A stretch of 64,000 nt of DNA from Alkalimonas amylolytica (GCF_900107845.1 NZ_FNRM01000002.1:519312-583311); one strand, 5' to 3'. Positions 1-7,939 are shown, counted from the first letter of the stretch. The notes: a model not told the origin generated them from the sequence alone. Numbers and translations are program-made.

Positions 1-944
1 TGTTTAGCCAGCGCCAGATTCCCAGCTTGACAGCAAGCCAATGCCGTGGCAACCGTAATATCGGGTTCGTACTTGGCGTTAGGCTTTTTTAAACACCATT
101 GCCGAAGCGTGGTCAAATAGCCATCCAGCGAGGACGGCGTTTGTACCAGCTGCGCCAAATGCTGAAAGCTTCGAGCTCTGTTGGTGTGGGCAATGGATTG
201 ATTGACACTTTGCCAGGCTTGCTCCGGCTCATTCAGACCAACGGCAGCATCAGCCAGCAGATAAAAACCCTCATCCACGATAGGTTGCCGATACAGAAAG
301 CTCTGAGCGGCCTTTAAAGCGGCCTGATAATCACCAGCAAACAGCTGTAGCTTGGCCTGATAAAACCAGTAAAAGTCATGACTTTGATGTTTCTTTAACC
401 AGGAAGCACATGCTGTGGCCTCCCCTGCAGCCAACCAACGTTCCAGCTGTAACTGCTGCAATGCTAATGCATGATTGGGTTGGTCGGTAAGCTGATTGAG
501 CTGCAATTGTGCCATCAGTGCATCGAAATCGGCATAATTGCCTTGCAGCAATAGCAGCTGCAGTAATTGCAGGCCGCAATCGATCTGCTCATTATCTACG
601 GCAACCTCGGTTTTGTTTACATCCGAAGCAGACAACGGTTCCCTGTTTTCTTCTGCCCCACTTTGTATGAAATGCAGTAAGGGGTTCATGCCGCTTTCTG
701 CCACATCCTCGTACTTCTGTAAGTAGAACTCTGGATCAAAACGCTCACTCGGCTGGCGGCCTTCAAAACCGCCAAACTTCAGAAAGTGCTCAGCGGGATC
801 GATGCCAGCCGCTGCCACATCCTGATTCTGCTGGAGATAGTAGTTGGCATCAAAATAATCGCTGTTACGAATAAGATCGAGCTGCTGCTGCAGCTTCTTT
901 TTTTCATAATTATTCTTCAGCAGGTGCTTGAGTACTTTCATCAT
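1..944 (-). CDS. Polysaccharide-locus protein with FDxxxYL repeats and TPR-like region (C-terminus off window)
   Basis: Open from an ATGATG at 944 to the window edge with no stop (about 314 codons visible). An AGGA Shine-Dalgarno lies 4 bases before the start. After a short charged N-terminus (residues 1-25) there are two copies of a motif of the form YFDANYYLxxNxDV...DPxxHFLxFGGFEGR, at about residues 30-65 and 68-105. From about 130 on the protein is leucine- and glutamine-rich and helical, resembling TPR pairs. The repeated motif is known from N-termini of glycosyltransferases and other proteins in surface-polysaccharide loci. Any catalytic domain would lie beyond the left edge, so the activity is unknown. 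It is 15 bases after the tagD-like gene and is probably co-transcribed with it. Confidence 0.75.
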   Translation of the reverse strand, partial: MMKVLKHLLKNNYEKKKLQQQLDLIRNSDYFDANYYLQQNQDVAAAGIDPAEHFLKFGGFEGRQPSERFDPEFYLQKYEDVAESGMNPLLHFIQSGAEENREPLSASDVNKTEVAVDNEQIDCGLQLLQLLLLQGNYADFDALMAQLQLNQLTDQPNHALALQQLQLERWLAAGEATACASWLKKHQSHDFYWFYQAKLQLFAGDYQAALKAAQSFLYRQPIVDEGFYLLADAAVGLNEPEQAWQSVNQSIAHTNRARSFQHLAQLVQTPSSLDGYLTTLRQWCLKKPNAKYEPDITVATALACCQAGNLALAK

Positions 945-959
945 TCGTTCCTGCAACTA

Positions 960-1415
960 TTAGTTTAAGTCGGCTTTTAGCATTTCCAGAATTTCAAAGG
1001 CCCGCATAAATTCTTCTTTGTTGATGCTGGAAAAAGCACTGAGCGCTTTTTTCAGTTGGGTGGTGGAGATCCCTTCCGTTCTTGGCAAATACACCACTTC
1101 ACAGTACTCTTGCAAAAAGTCGAACTTGCCCTGCCAGTCGTCACCTATCACAAAGGTATCGATATGGTAGGTTTGAATATCATTAATTTTTTGCTCCCAG
1201 CTGCTTTCCGGGATCGCCTGGTGCACATAACGACAACCACGAACAATTTCGATGCGCTGTTCAAAAGGGATGATGGTCTTTTTACCTTTGCCTTCGTTAA
1301 ACTCATCGGTCGATACAGCCACTGTTAACTGACCCATTTCTGAAAGGCGCTTTAGCAAGTTTAAGTGACCAATGTGAAAAAGGTCGAAGGTGCCATACGT
1401 AATGATGTTTTTCAT
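960..1415 (-). CDS. tagD: Glycerol-3-phosphate cytidylyltransferase (TagD-like)
   Basis: Predicted to make CDP-glycerol from CTP and glycerol 3-phosphate. The nucleotidyltransferase signature GTFDLFHIGH lies at residues 8-17 (HxGH = H14-H17), and RTEGISTT near residue 112 is the second family motif. The start at 1415 is chosen because AGGAA lies 7 bases upstream and the HIGH motif then falls at the usual distance; the longer frame to 1487 only adds unconserved residues. At 151 residues it is about 20 longer than Bacillus TagD, with a helical C-terminal tail. In a Gram-negative capsule locus it suggests a glycerol-phosphate component, but no CDP-glycerol glycerophosphotransferase is visible. 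A related cytidylyltransferase specificity cannot be excluded. Confidence 0.85.
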   Translation of the reverse strand: MKNIITYGTFDLFHIGHLNLLKRLSEMGQLTVAVSTDEFNEGKGKKTIIPFEQRIEIVRGCRYVHQAIPESSWEQKINDIQTYHIDTFVIGDDWQGKFDFLQEYCEVVYLPRTEGISTTQLKKALSAFSSINKEEFMRAFEILEMLKADLN

Positions 1416-1545
1416 GCCTGAGTTCCTGACTGCGATCCGAGTGCCTGTGCTGACAATTGAAAAACCGGAATGAATTCCGGTTGCCATCGAATTGTAACAT
1501 AGCCCTGTTGGCTTGGTCTGTTAAAGTTCGTGCTTCATGGATGTT

Positions 1546-2091
1546 TCATCGATAATACTCAGCACTTGCAAAGCTTATCGCCTGTTGATCTTTTTTTGAT
1601 AAGTCTGGCAAAGCTTCATACTGCCAGTCGATGGCCAGGTCTGGGTCGTCCCAGCGAATGGCTCGCTCAAACTCAGGGGCATAATAGTCCGTAGCCTTGT
1701 AGACAAATTCGGCGGTATCACTGAGCACCACAAAGCCATGCGCAAAGCCTTGGGGCAGCCACATCTGCATCTTATTTTCTGCGGACAAACGCGCACTGAC
1801 CCAGTGCCCAAAGGTGGGCGATGAACAACGAAGGTCCACAGCGACATCCAGTACTTCGCCCTGCACCACCCTTACCAACTTGCCCTGTGGCTGCTTTATC
1901 TGGTAATGCAAACCACGCAGTACACCTTTTTTGGACCTGGAGTGATTATCCTGTACAAAGCTCACCTGCTTGCCCAAGGCGTGCTCGAACTGACGCTGAT
2001 TAAAGCTTTCCAGAAAAAAACCCCGTTCATCTTCAAATACTCTGGGCTTTATCAACAATACCTCAGGAATGGCTGTTTTCTCTATGTGCAT
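1546..2091 (-). CDS. rfbC: dTDP-4-dehydrorhamnose 3,5-epimerase
   Basis: Third enzyme of dTDP-L-rhamnose synthesis: it epimerises C3 and C5 of dTDP-4-keto-6-deoxyglucose. The 181-residue length is normal. The cupin-fold signatures are visible: FEDERGFFLESF near residues 19-30, the catalytic histidine in RGLHYQ (H62), and the LPQGFAHGF and YKATDYYAP segments of the active site. It lies 15 bases after galU in the same direction. With rfbA, rfbB and rfbD in this locus the rhamnose pathway is complete, although the four genes are not contiguous. The Shine-Dalgarno is weak (TAAG). Confidence 0.95.
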   Translation of the reverse strand: MHIEKTAIPEVLLIKPRVFEDERGFFLESFNQRQFEHALGKQVSFVQDNHSRSKKGVLRGLHYQIKQPQGKLVRVVQGEVLDVAVDLRCSSPTFGHWVSARLSAENKMQMWLPQGFAHGFVVLSDTAEFVYKATDYYAPEFERAIRWDDPDLAIDWQYEALPDLSKKDQQAISFASAEYYR

Positions 2092-2106
2092 AGCTTAGCG
2101 ATCCGC

Positions 2107-3012
2107 TTAGTTTTTTGGGTATCTGGCCATGAGTTCGTGCATAGCCGCATTGAAATCGCTCCCAAGAACCTGACTGCGCAAACCGAACTCAACAAAAGTC
2201 TTCATGTACCCCAGCTTATTGCCACAATCGTGGCTACGCCCTTTAATATGATAGGCATTGACCGGCTGTTGCTTCATTAAAATGGCAATGCCATCGGTTA
2301 GCTGCACTTCATCGCCTGCCCCAATCGGGGTATATTGCAAAGCTTCCCAGAGATCAGCGGAGAAAACATAACGCCCAACGACCGATAAATTGGAAGGTGC
2401 ATCTTCGACTGCAGGTTTTTCAACAATAGCGGTCATTTTCACCGACTCACCACTTTGCATCTGATGCCCTTCAACATCGGCTACGCCGTAGCTGCTTACC
2501 TGCTCCATTGGTACCGGTTCAACCATGACCTGGCTGACGCCATCGAGTTCGAATAGTGTGATCATTTCAGCCAGGTTATCCTGCTTAGGATTGCAGTCGT
2601 AATGATCAATCAACACATCCGGCAGCACCACAGCAAAAGGGTTATCTCCAATCAATGGATAAGCGCAAAGCACCGCATGGCCCAAGCCCTTGGCCTCCCC
2701 CTGACGAACATGCATGATGGTGACATCTTTCGGGCAAATGGCCTGAACTTCATCAAGCAGCTGGCGCTTGACCCGCTTTTCCAGCATGGACTCGAGCTCA
2801 AAGCTTTTATCGAAATGGTTTTCAATGGAGTTTTTTGATGAGTGCGTCACAAGGACAATTTCTTTGATACCAGCTGCGATGCATTCATTCACTACATACT
2901 GAATCAATGGCTTATCCACCACCGGCAGCATCTCTTTCGGAATGGCTTTGGTGGCTGGCAACATGCGGGTGCCAAGCCCGGCAACCGGAATAACTGCTTT
3001 GGTGACTTTCAT
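2107..3012 (-). CDS. galU: UTP-glucose-1-phosphate uridylyltransferase
   Basis: Makes UDP-glucose from UTP and glucose 1-phosphate, the precursor that Ugd then oxidises. The 301-residue protein carries the N-terminal nucleotide-binding motif [20 protein letters not shown] (residues 11-30) and the catalytic-site segments [10 protein letters not shown] and VEKP. It sits between rfbA (32 bases upstream) and rfbC (15 bases downstream), so it is probably part of the sugar-nucleotide operon. GalF-type paralogues share the fold, but the conserved motif set favours a functional GalU. Confidence 0.95.
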   Translation of the reverse strand: MKVTKAVIPVAGLGTRMLPATKAIPKEMLPVVDKPLIQYVVNECIAAGIKEIVLVTHSSKNSIENHFDKSFELESMLEKRVKRQLLDEVQAICPKDVTIMHVRQGEAKGLGHAVLCAYPLIGDNPFAVVLPDVLIDHYDCNPKQDNLAEMITLFELDGVSQVMVEPVPMEQVSSYGVADVEGHQMQSGESVKMTAIVEKPAVEDAPSNLSVVGRYVFSADLWEALQYTPIGAGDEVQLTDGIAILMKQQPVNAYHIKGRSHDCGNKLGYMKTFVEFGLRSQVLGSDFNAAMHELMARYPKN

Positions 3013-3044
3013 ACGAATTCCTTAGTTTCTTCCTGAAATAGGGA

Positions 3045-3911
3045 TTAATCGACTAAATGACGCAAATAGGCGCCATAGCCGGTTTTGGCAAAGGCGCGGG
3101 CACGCTTGAGCAAATGCTTATCGTCCACCCACCCCTGTCGCCAGGCGATTTCTTCCAGACAAGCCACTTTTAACCCCTGACGCTGCTCGATGGTTTGCAC
3201 GTAATGCGCAGCATCCAGCAGACTATCGTGGGTACCAGTATCCAGCCAGGCAAAACCACGGCCAAAGCGCTCTACCTGAAGTTGACCTTGCTCTAAGTAA
3301 AGGTTATTCAGGCAGGTGATCTCCAGCTCGCCACGCTCGGATGGTGTGAGCTGTCGGGCCAGTTGGCTGACCTGAGCATCATAAAAATACAAGCCAGTCA
3401 CCGCATAATTGGATTTTGGTTGTTTTGGTTTTTCTTCGATGGATAGCACTTTACCATCGTCATCAAAAGCAACCACGCCGAAACACTCAGGGTTTTTGAC
3501 CTGATAACCAAAGATGGTCGCACCTTGCGGTTGCAAGCTGGCAGCCTTTAACTGCGCACTAAAGCTTTGACCATGGAAAATATTATCGCCCAATACCATA
3601 CACACAGGCTGTTGCTGTAAAAAATCTTCGGCCAGAATAAATGCCTGAGCCAATCCTTCTGGTTTGGGTTGAATGCAGTAGTCAAAACGTACACCAAACT
3701 GCTCGCCACTGCCGAGTAAACGTTGAAAGGCTGGTTGATCTTCTGGCGTAGTGATAATGAGAATCTCGCGGATCCCTGCCAGCATCAGCACCGAGATGGG
3801 ATAGTAAATCATCGGTTTGTCGTAAATGGGCAATAACTGCTTGGAGATCCCAAGGGTGATAGGATGCAAGCGTGTACCAGAGCCTCCTGCCAGTACGATA
3901 CCTTTGCGCAA
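3045..3911 (-). CDS. rfbA: Glucose-1-phosphate thymidylyltransferase
   Basis: First enzyme of dTDP-L-rhamnose synthesis, joining dTTP and glucose 1-phosphate. The 288-residue length is typical of RmlA. The signature [20 protein letters not shown] begins at residue 9, followed by YDKPMIYYP, and the metal-binding GDNIFHG is at about residue 109. About 170 bases separate its start from the MNT gene upstream; most of that gap is hairpin array A. Since array A may block or process the transcript, rfbA, galU, rfbC and tagD could have a separate promoter, but none is obvious. Confidence 0.95.
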   Translation of the reverse strand: MRKGIVLAGGSGTRLHPITLGISKQLLPIYDKPMIYYPISVLMLAGIREILIITTPEDQPAFQRLLGSGEQFGVRFDYCIQPKPEGLAQAFILAEDFLQQQPVCMVLGDNIFHGQSFSAQLKAASLQPQGATIFGYQVKNPECFGVVAFDDDGKVLSIEEKPKQPKSNYAVTGLYFYDAQVSQLARQLTPSERGELEITCLNNLYLEQGQLQVERFGRGFAWLDTGTHDSLLDAAHYVQTIEQRQGLKVACLEEIAWRQGWVDDKHLLKRARAFAKTGYGAYLRHLVD

Positions 3912-3988
3912 AACGATGCCCTCTGCCCGTTAAATAATCGGGAAAAATTAAAAGCGCAGTTTAGGATTTTTGGGGGGAAAGAGCAAGA

Positions 3989-4091
3989 GCGACTTTGTCG
4001 CAGTGATGACGCGCTTTGGTGCTGGTGACTGGGCAGCAGAGCTGCTGTTATGACGGGCAAAGCCCTAAGGGCACAGCCAGCTAATTACGCC
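3989..4091. repeat. Hairpin array A (short palindromes with GTNAY-type cores)
   Basis: Five short hairpins follow one another on the plus strand: GCGAC-TTT-GTCGC (3989-4001), GCGC-TTTG-GTGC with one G-T pair (4011-4022), GCAGC-AGA-GCTGC (4033-4045), GGGC-AAA-GCCC (4055-4065) and GGC-ACA-GCC (4070-4078). Most are followed by a constant-like stretch: AGTGATGACG, TGGTGACTGG, TGTTATGACG, and at the right end AGCTAATTACG. Stem sequences differ while stem, three- or four-base loop and core are kept. The right-end core contains the stop codon (TAG on the minus strand, 4083-4081) of the MNT gene. It resembles REP-type intergenic repeats, but no known family was matched. Confidence 0.6.
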
Positions 4092-4386
4092 GATAAAACA
4101 CCTGACCAAAAGCTTGAATGTGTTCAATCAAGCCTTGCGCTTGCAGCTGGTGATAAATCGATACATCCATCAGGTAAGGGGTGTTTAACTCATCTAAATC
4201 AGCAAGAAGCTTGCTTAAAAGTGTCGCATCAAGCTTTGGCCCTTTCAGCGTTAAATCGATGTCAGAACCAGGCCGGAAATTGCCTTTGGCGCGAGAGCCA
4301 TAAATAACGACTTCTTCGATTTCCGGGTAGCGGGCGAATACCTGTTGCATGCGCTGAACTGTATCAGCAGGCAAACCAAAGTTCAT
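4081..4386 (-). CDS. Minimal nucleotidyltransferase (MNT), HEPN/MNT pair
   Basis: A 101-residue stand-alone nucleotidyltransferase domain. The DNA polymerase beta-type signature GSRAKGNFRPGSDIDL is at residues 30-45, with metal-binding D42 and D44. Proteins of this size normally pair with a HEPN partner, either as a HepT/MntA toxin-antitoxin system, where MntA AMPylates the toxin, or as the HI0073/HI0074 pair. The upstream partner overlaps by ATGA as usual but survives only as a C-terminal fragment, so this gene looks orphaned. Its stop codon lies in the right end of hairpin array A. Whether it is still expressed is unknown. Confidence 0.8.
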   Translation of the reverse strand: MNFGLPADTVQRMQQVFARYPEIEEVVIYGSRAKGNFRPGSDIDLTLKGPKLDATLLSKLLADLDELNTPYLMDVSIYHQLQAQGLIEHIQAFGQVFYRRN

Positions 4387-4583
4387 AGGTATTCCTGCAT
4401 TTTAACAGCAAAAGCAGTAAAGGCTGGTGCGTACAGCTGTTGGACCTTGGTAAACTCTTCCTCCAGCACACGCGCTTCGTAGGTATGAACCGTGCGGTTA
4501 CGGCTTTCTATCATGTCCATCCATACCTGGCCTTCGGTGATCAAACCTAAAGAAAATGCTAAACGGCTGGCGCCGAAAAACGG
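4383..4583 (-). pseudogene. C-terminal remnant of HEPN-type (HI0074-like) MNT partner
   Basis: Reading the minus strand from about 4583 gives roughly 65 residues ending in TGA at 4383, overlapping the MNT start by four bases. The fragment contains LGLITEGQVWMDMIESRNRT followed by VHTY. RN-x4-H is the HEPN catalytic/binding motif, and this stretch matches the C-terminal helices of the HI0074 nucleotidyltransferase-substrate-binding family, normally about 130-145 residues. The N-terminal half is missing. The frame runs upstream straight into hairpin array B, where a TAG closes it, and no ATG with a ribosome binding site precedes it. I therefore call it 5'-truncated, probably by the event that placed or expanded the array. 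Confidence 0.65.
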
Positions 4584-4660
4584 CTAGTGACCGTTGCCGC
4601 AGGCAACTAGTTACCGCTGGTGAAGCCAGCTAGTGACCGCCGTGAAACGGCTAGTTACTG
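4573..4660. repeat. Hairpin array B (tandem 21-23 base units, CTAGTNACYG core)
   Basis: The most regular of the arrays. Four hairpins with unrelated stems, CCG-AAAAA-CGG, TTGCC-GCA-GGCAA, CTGG-TGAAG-CCAG and CCG-TGAAA-CGG, are each followed by a nearly constant ten-mer: CTAGTGACCG (4584-4593), CTAGTTACCG (4607-4616), CTAGTGACCG (4630-4639) and CTAGTTACTG (4651-4660). Unit length is 23, 23 and 21 bases. Both arms of each stem change together while the core stays the same. The last core holds the TAA stop of rfbD (4657-4655), and the left end truncates the HEPN remnant. Confidence 0.75.
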
Positions 4661-5527
4661 CGTCTTAAACGCAAGAAGTTCCTGCCATTCTGGCAAACGA
4701 ATACCAAGGGCGCGCTCTAATTTATCGACACATAGCCGGGAATTCAGTGGTCGCTGGGCCGGAGTTGGATAATCGCTGCTGGGGATTGGCTGAATGGCCT
4801 CTGGAAGCAACACAAGAGCTTCCCCTTGCTTCATGGCCTGCTTGACAATGGCTTGAGCAAAATCGTACCAACTGCCATAGCCCCGTGGCGCCAGATGATA
4901 GACACCACCAGTCATGGGCTGGCCTTGCTGGAAGCGCTGCAATGCTTGCAGGCTGATGGCAGCAATTAGGCTGGCAGCTGTGGGCGCACCGATTTGATCC
5001 GCGACGATGCGTAGTTCGGCTTGCTGTTTGGCTAAGCGAAGGATGGTGTTGCGGAAGTTTTTGCCATGAACCGAGTACACCCAGCTGGTACGAAAGATCA
5101 GGGCAGCCGGGCATTGCGCCAGTACAGCCAGATCACCTTGCAGCTTAGTCTGTCCATAGTAATTCAGCGGCCCGGTTGGGCTGTCTTCTTGCCAGGGCTC
5201 GGAGCCAGTGCCCGGATAGACGTAATCGGTGGAATAATGCAGCAGGTAAGCACCGCTTTTGGCGCAGTAACGGGCTAACAACGCTGGCAGCTGCGCATTT
5301 AATGCCAGGGCCGCGGCCTGCTCGGTTTCTGCCAAATCCACAGCCGTATAAGCGGCTGCATTGAGAATCACCTGAGGCTGATGCTGCTTTAGGTAGGCTT
5401 GCACGGCCGCCTCATCGGCTAAATCCAGCTCGGCTCTGGAGGGCATGAGTAGCCCAGCCTGCCCTGCCAGTTGTTGTTTTAGCTCGGTGCCAACCTGGCC
5501 TGAGCTGCCGGTGAGTAGTAGTTTCAT
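4655..5527 (-). CDS. rfbD: dTDP-4-dehydrorhamnose reductase
   Basis: Last step of dTDP-L-rhamnose synthesis: NAD(P)H reduction of the 4-keto group. This is a 290-residue short-chain dehydrogenase. The Rossmann motif GSSGQVGTEL is at residues 7-16 and the catalytic YxxxK is YYGQTKLQGD at about residues 128-137. Other RmlD features include STDYVYPG and FRTSWVY. The C-terminus ends in LLAFKTQ and the TAA stop falls inside hairpin array B. The gene follows ugd with a 47-base gap that holds repeat C. Confidence 0.94.
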   Translation of the reverse strand: MKLLLTGSSGQVGTELKQQLAGQAGLLMPSRAELDLADEAAVQAYLKQHQPQVILNAAAYTAVDLAETEQAAALALNAQLPALLARYCAKSGAYLLHYSTDYVYPGTGSEPWQEDSPTGPLNYYGQTKLQGDLAVLAQCPAALIFRTSWVYSVHGKNFRNTILRLAKQQAELRIVADQIGAPTAASLIAAISLQALQRFQQGQPMTGGVYHLAPRGYGSWYDFAQAIVKQAMKQGEALVLLPEAIQPIPSSDYPTPAQRPLNSRLCVDKLERALGIRLPEWQELLAFKTQ

Positions 5528-5554
5528 TGGTTCCTTTGGCTAGTATGTCGCCGC

Positions 5555-5584
5555 GTTACCGCTTGCGGTGCAAGCTAGTCACTG
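5555..5584. repeat. Hairpin unit C with flanking cores
   Basis: A single unit of the same repeat type as arrays A and B: GTTACC (5555-5560), then the hairpin GCTTGC-GGT-GCAAGC (5561-5575), then TAGTCACTG (5576-5584). A lone CTAGTATG at 5540-5547 may be a decayed further core. The right-hand core overlaps the end of ugd: its TAG stop is at 5577-5575, so the final codons and stop of ugd are inside the element. Stem and loop sequences differ from those of the other arrays. Confidence 0.6.
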
Positions 5585-6750
5585 CCAAACAAATCACGGG
5601 TATAGACCTTGTCTGCAACATCCGCCAGCGCTTCTGTCCGGCGATTGGCGACGATAACATCCGAAATTTGCTTAAACTCTTGCAAATCTTTCATCACGCG
5701 AGAGCGAAAGAAGTGCGTTTCTTTCAGCTCAGGCTCGTACACCACTACCTCAATACCTTTGGCTTTGATTCGTTTCATAATGCCCTGAATGGCGGAAGCC
5801 CGGAAGTTATCCGACCCGGCTTTCATTACCAGCCGGTAGATCCCCACCACTTTGGGATCTTTGTTGACAATAGAGTTGGCGATAAAGTCTTTGCGTGTTT
5901 GGTTGGCATCCACAATGGCCTGGATGATGTTGTTGGGTACATTCTGATAATTTGCCAGCAATTGCTTGGTATCTTTCGGTAAACAGTACCCGCCATAACC
6001 AAAGCTGGGATTGTTGTAGTGATTGCCAATACGTGGATCCAGCCCCACCCCCTCAATAATTTGGCGACTATCCAGTCCATGGCTTTCTGCATAGGAGTCC
6101 AGCTCGTTAAAGAAAGCGACCCGCATCGCTAAATAGGTATTGGAGAACAGCTTGATCGCTTCAGCTTCGGTACTGTCGGTAAAAAGTACCGGAATGTTTT
6201 GCTTGACAGCACCTTGCTGCAACAAAGCCGCGAATACACTGGCACGCTCTGAGCGCTCACCAACGATGATACGCGATGGGTGTAAGTTGTCATACAGGGC
6301 CTTGCCTTCGCGCAGAAACTCTGGTGAAAACAACAGGTTTTCAAGGCCAAGCTTTGCTTTTATCGAGGCGGTGTAACCAACCGGGACTGTTGACTTAATC
6401 ACCATCACAGCATCCGGATTAATCGCCATAACATCAGCTATGACAGCTTCTACACTGCTGGTATTAAAATAATTGGTCTGAGGATCGTAGTCGGTTGGTG
6501 TCGCAATCACCACAAAATCAGCACCTTGGTAAGCCTGACGTTTATCTGTCGTCGCAGTAAAGTTCAGTGCCTTACGGCTAAGAAAGTCCGCAACTTCCCG
6601 GTCTTCAATCGGGGACCGACCGGCATTGAGCATGGCTACCTTGTCCGGCAGGATATCCAAAGCCACGACCTGATGATGCTGTGCCAGCAACATCGCATTT
6701 GATAAGCCAACGTAGCCGGTACCGGCAATGGCAATTTTTAATGGCGACAT
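5575..6750 (-). CDS. ugd: UDP-glucose 6-dehydrogenase
   Basis: Oxidises UDP-glucose to UDP-glucuronate with two NAD+. The 391-residue length matches the short Ugd type (E. coli Ugd 388). The NAD-binding motif [10 protein letters not shown] begins at about residue 8, and the catalytic cysteine lies in [14 protein letters not shown] in the middle of the protein. Of the two ATGs nine bases apart, the second at 6750 is preferred, because AGGGA directly abuts the first (6759) but lies nine bases before the second. UDP-glucuronate is a common acidic sugar donor in capsules. Its stop codon lies in hairpin unit C. Confidence 0.94.
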   Translation of the reverse strand: MSPLKIAIAGTGYVGLSNAMLLAQHHQVVALDILPDKVAMLNAGRSPIEDREVADFLSRKALNFTATTDKRQAYQGADFVVIATPTDYDPQTNYFNTSSVEAVIADVMAINPDAVMVIKSTVPVGYTASIKAKLGLENLLFSPEFLREGKALYDNLHPSRIIVGERSERASVFAALLQQGAVKQNIPVLFTDSTEAEAIKLFSNTYLAMRVAFFNELDSYAESHGLDSRQIIEGVGLDPRIGNHYNNPSFGYGGYCLPKDTKQLLANYQNVPNNIIQAIVDANQTRKDFIANSIVNKDPKVVGIYRLVMKAGSDNFRASAIQGIMKRIKAKGIEVVVYEPELKETHFFRSRVMKDLQEFKQISDVIVANRRTEALADVADKVYTRDLFGSD

Positions 6751-6793
6751 GGTATTCATTCCCTGAGTTATCTGCGGCTTTATAATACGTGCT

Positions 6794-6890
6794 GTCACTG
6801 AAAGACGCCAGTGACGGTTAAGTGACGCTCCTACTAAGCGATCTCTTCGAAAAGTACCCGTTCCTGCAGGCAAAGCCTGTCAGTTATTGC
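6794..6890. repeat. Hairpin array D, downstream of rfbB
   Basis: This region holds an inverted repeat GTCACTG (6794-6800) / CAGTGAC (6809-6815), a further GTGAC core at 6822-6826, and a clear unit at the right end: hairpin CAGGC-AAA-GCCTG (6867-6879) followed by TCAGTTATTGC (6880-6890). The GTTAT core of that unit carries the TAA stop of rfbB (6886-6884). The middle part (6830-6860) is not clearly organised. Same architecture as arrays A, B, C and E. Confidence 0.5.
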
Positions 6891-7939
6891 AACTTCGCTG
6901 CCAGCGGCATCCACCAGTCCTTACGCGCCAGATACCATTGCACCGTTTTACGCAGACCAGTTTCAAAGGTCTCCTGCGGTGTCCAACCCAGCTCCCGCTC
7001 TATTTTACCGGCATCGATGGCGTAACGCAGATCATGGCCGGGGCGATCTTTGACGAAAGTTAGCAAACTTTCGTAGTGTTGAATGTTGAGTGTTGAATGT
7101 TGAATGGGCGCCAATTCTTCCAGAATGGTACAGATAGTTTTAACCACTTCGATGTTTTGTTTTTCGTTGTGGCCGCCAATGTTGTAGGTTTCCCCTACCC
7201 GGCCCTTGGTTGCCACGCAAAGTAAAGCTTTGGCGTGATCTTCGACGTAGAGCCAGTCACGGACTTGCTTGCCATTGCCATACACCGGTAAGGGTTTGCC
7301 TGCCAGCGCATTGATAATGGTAAGCGGGATCAGCTTCTCCGGAAAATGGTAAGGACCATAGTTGTTGGAGCAGTTGGTGATCACGCACGGCAAGCCATAG
7401 GTTCGCTGCCAGGCTCGTACCAGGTGATCCGAGCTGGCTTTACTGGCCGAGTATGGTGAACTTGGTGCATAGGGTGTCTGTTCGGTAAAGAGCGCGTCGG
7501 TCTGCTCCAGGTCGCCATAGACTTCATCGGTAGATACATGGTGAAAACGAAAACGCGCCCTGGCTGCAGGTGGCAGCCCTTGCCAATAGCTGCGGGCCGC
7601 TTCCAACAAGCTACAGGTACCCACAATGTTGGTTTGGATAAAAGCGGCCGGGCCATCAATGGAGCGATCGACATGGCTTTCTGCCGCTAAATGCATGATG
7701 ATATCTGGTTGAAACTGAAGCAACAACTGCTCCATCCTAACCTGATCGCAAATATCTGCCTGCACAAACTGATATCGTGGGTTATCAGCAATAGATTGCA
7801 GGGAGGTCAGATTGCCAGCATAGGTTAGCTTATCGACATTCAACACCTGATGCGTGGTGCTATTCATCAGATAACGCACCAACGCAGAACCAATAAAGCC
7901 GGCTCCACCGGTCACCAAAATACGTTCACTCATGCTCAA
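6884..7939 (-). CDS. rfbB: dTDP-glucose 4,6-dehydratase
   Basis: Second step of the dTDP-rhamnose pathway: it converts dTDP-glucose to the 4-keto-6-deoxy sugar. This is a 351-residue extended SDR enzyme with the NAD motif [14 protein letters not shown] near residues 10-23, the STDEVYGDL segment near 135 with catalytic D and E, and [15 protein letters not shown] with the YxxxK pair near 163-167. The start overlaps the GT4 stop by ATGA. In the C-terminal third a tandem heptanucleotide repeat encodes [14 protein letters not shown], where relatives have a short variable loop before [12 protein letters not shown]. The frame is intact here. Confidence 0.94.
   Translation of the reverse strand: MSMSERILVTGGAGFIGSALVRYLMNSTTHQVLNVDKLTYAGNLTSLQSIADNPRYQFVQADICDQVRMEQLLLQFQPDIIMHLAAESHVDRSIDGPAAFIQTNIVGTCSLLEAARSYWQGLPPAARARFRFHHVSTDEVYGDLEQTDALFTEQTPYAPSSPYSASKASSDHLVRAWQRTYGLPCVITNCSNNYGPYHFPEKLIPLTIINALAGKPLPVYGNGKQVRDWLYVEDHAKALLCVATKGRVGETYNIGGHNEKQNIEVVKTICTILEELAPIQHSTLNIQHYESLLTFVKDRPGHDLRYAIDAGKIERELGWTPQETFETGLRKTVQWYLARKDWWMPLAAKLQ
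7077..7104. repeat. Tandem heptanucleotide repeat inside rfbB
   Basis: Four consecutive 7-base units on the plus strand: TGTTGAA, TGTTGAG, TGTTGAA, TGTTGAA (7077-7104). The period is not a multiple of three, so gain or loss of one unit by slippage would shift the rfbB reading frame. The present copy number leaves the gene open. Three of the four units are identical; the second has one change, which would lower slippage somewhat. Confidence 0.85.

Noticed and set aside
4573-4660. Regular repeats with differing 11-13 base spacers, considered as a CRISPR remnant.
   Set aside because: Units are only 21-23 bases, the 'spacers' are self-complementary hairpins, the 'repeat' is ten bases, and there are no cas genes.
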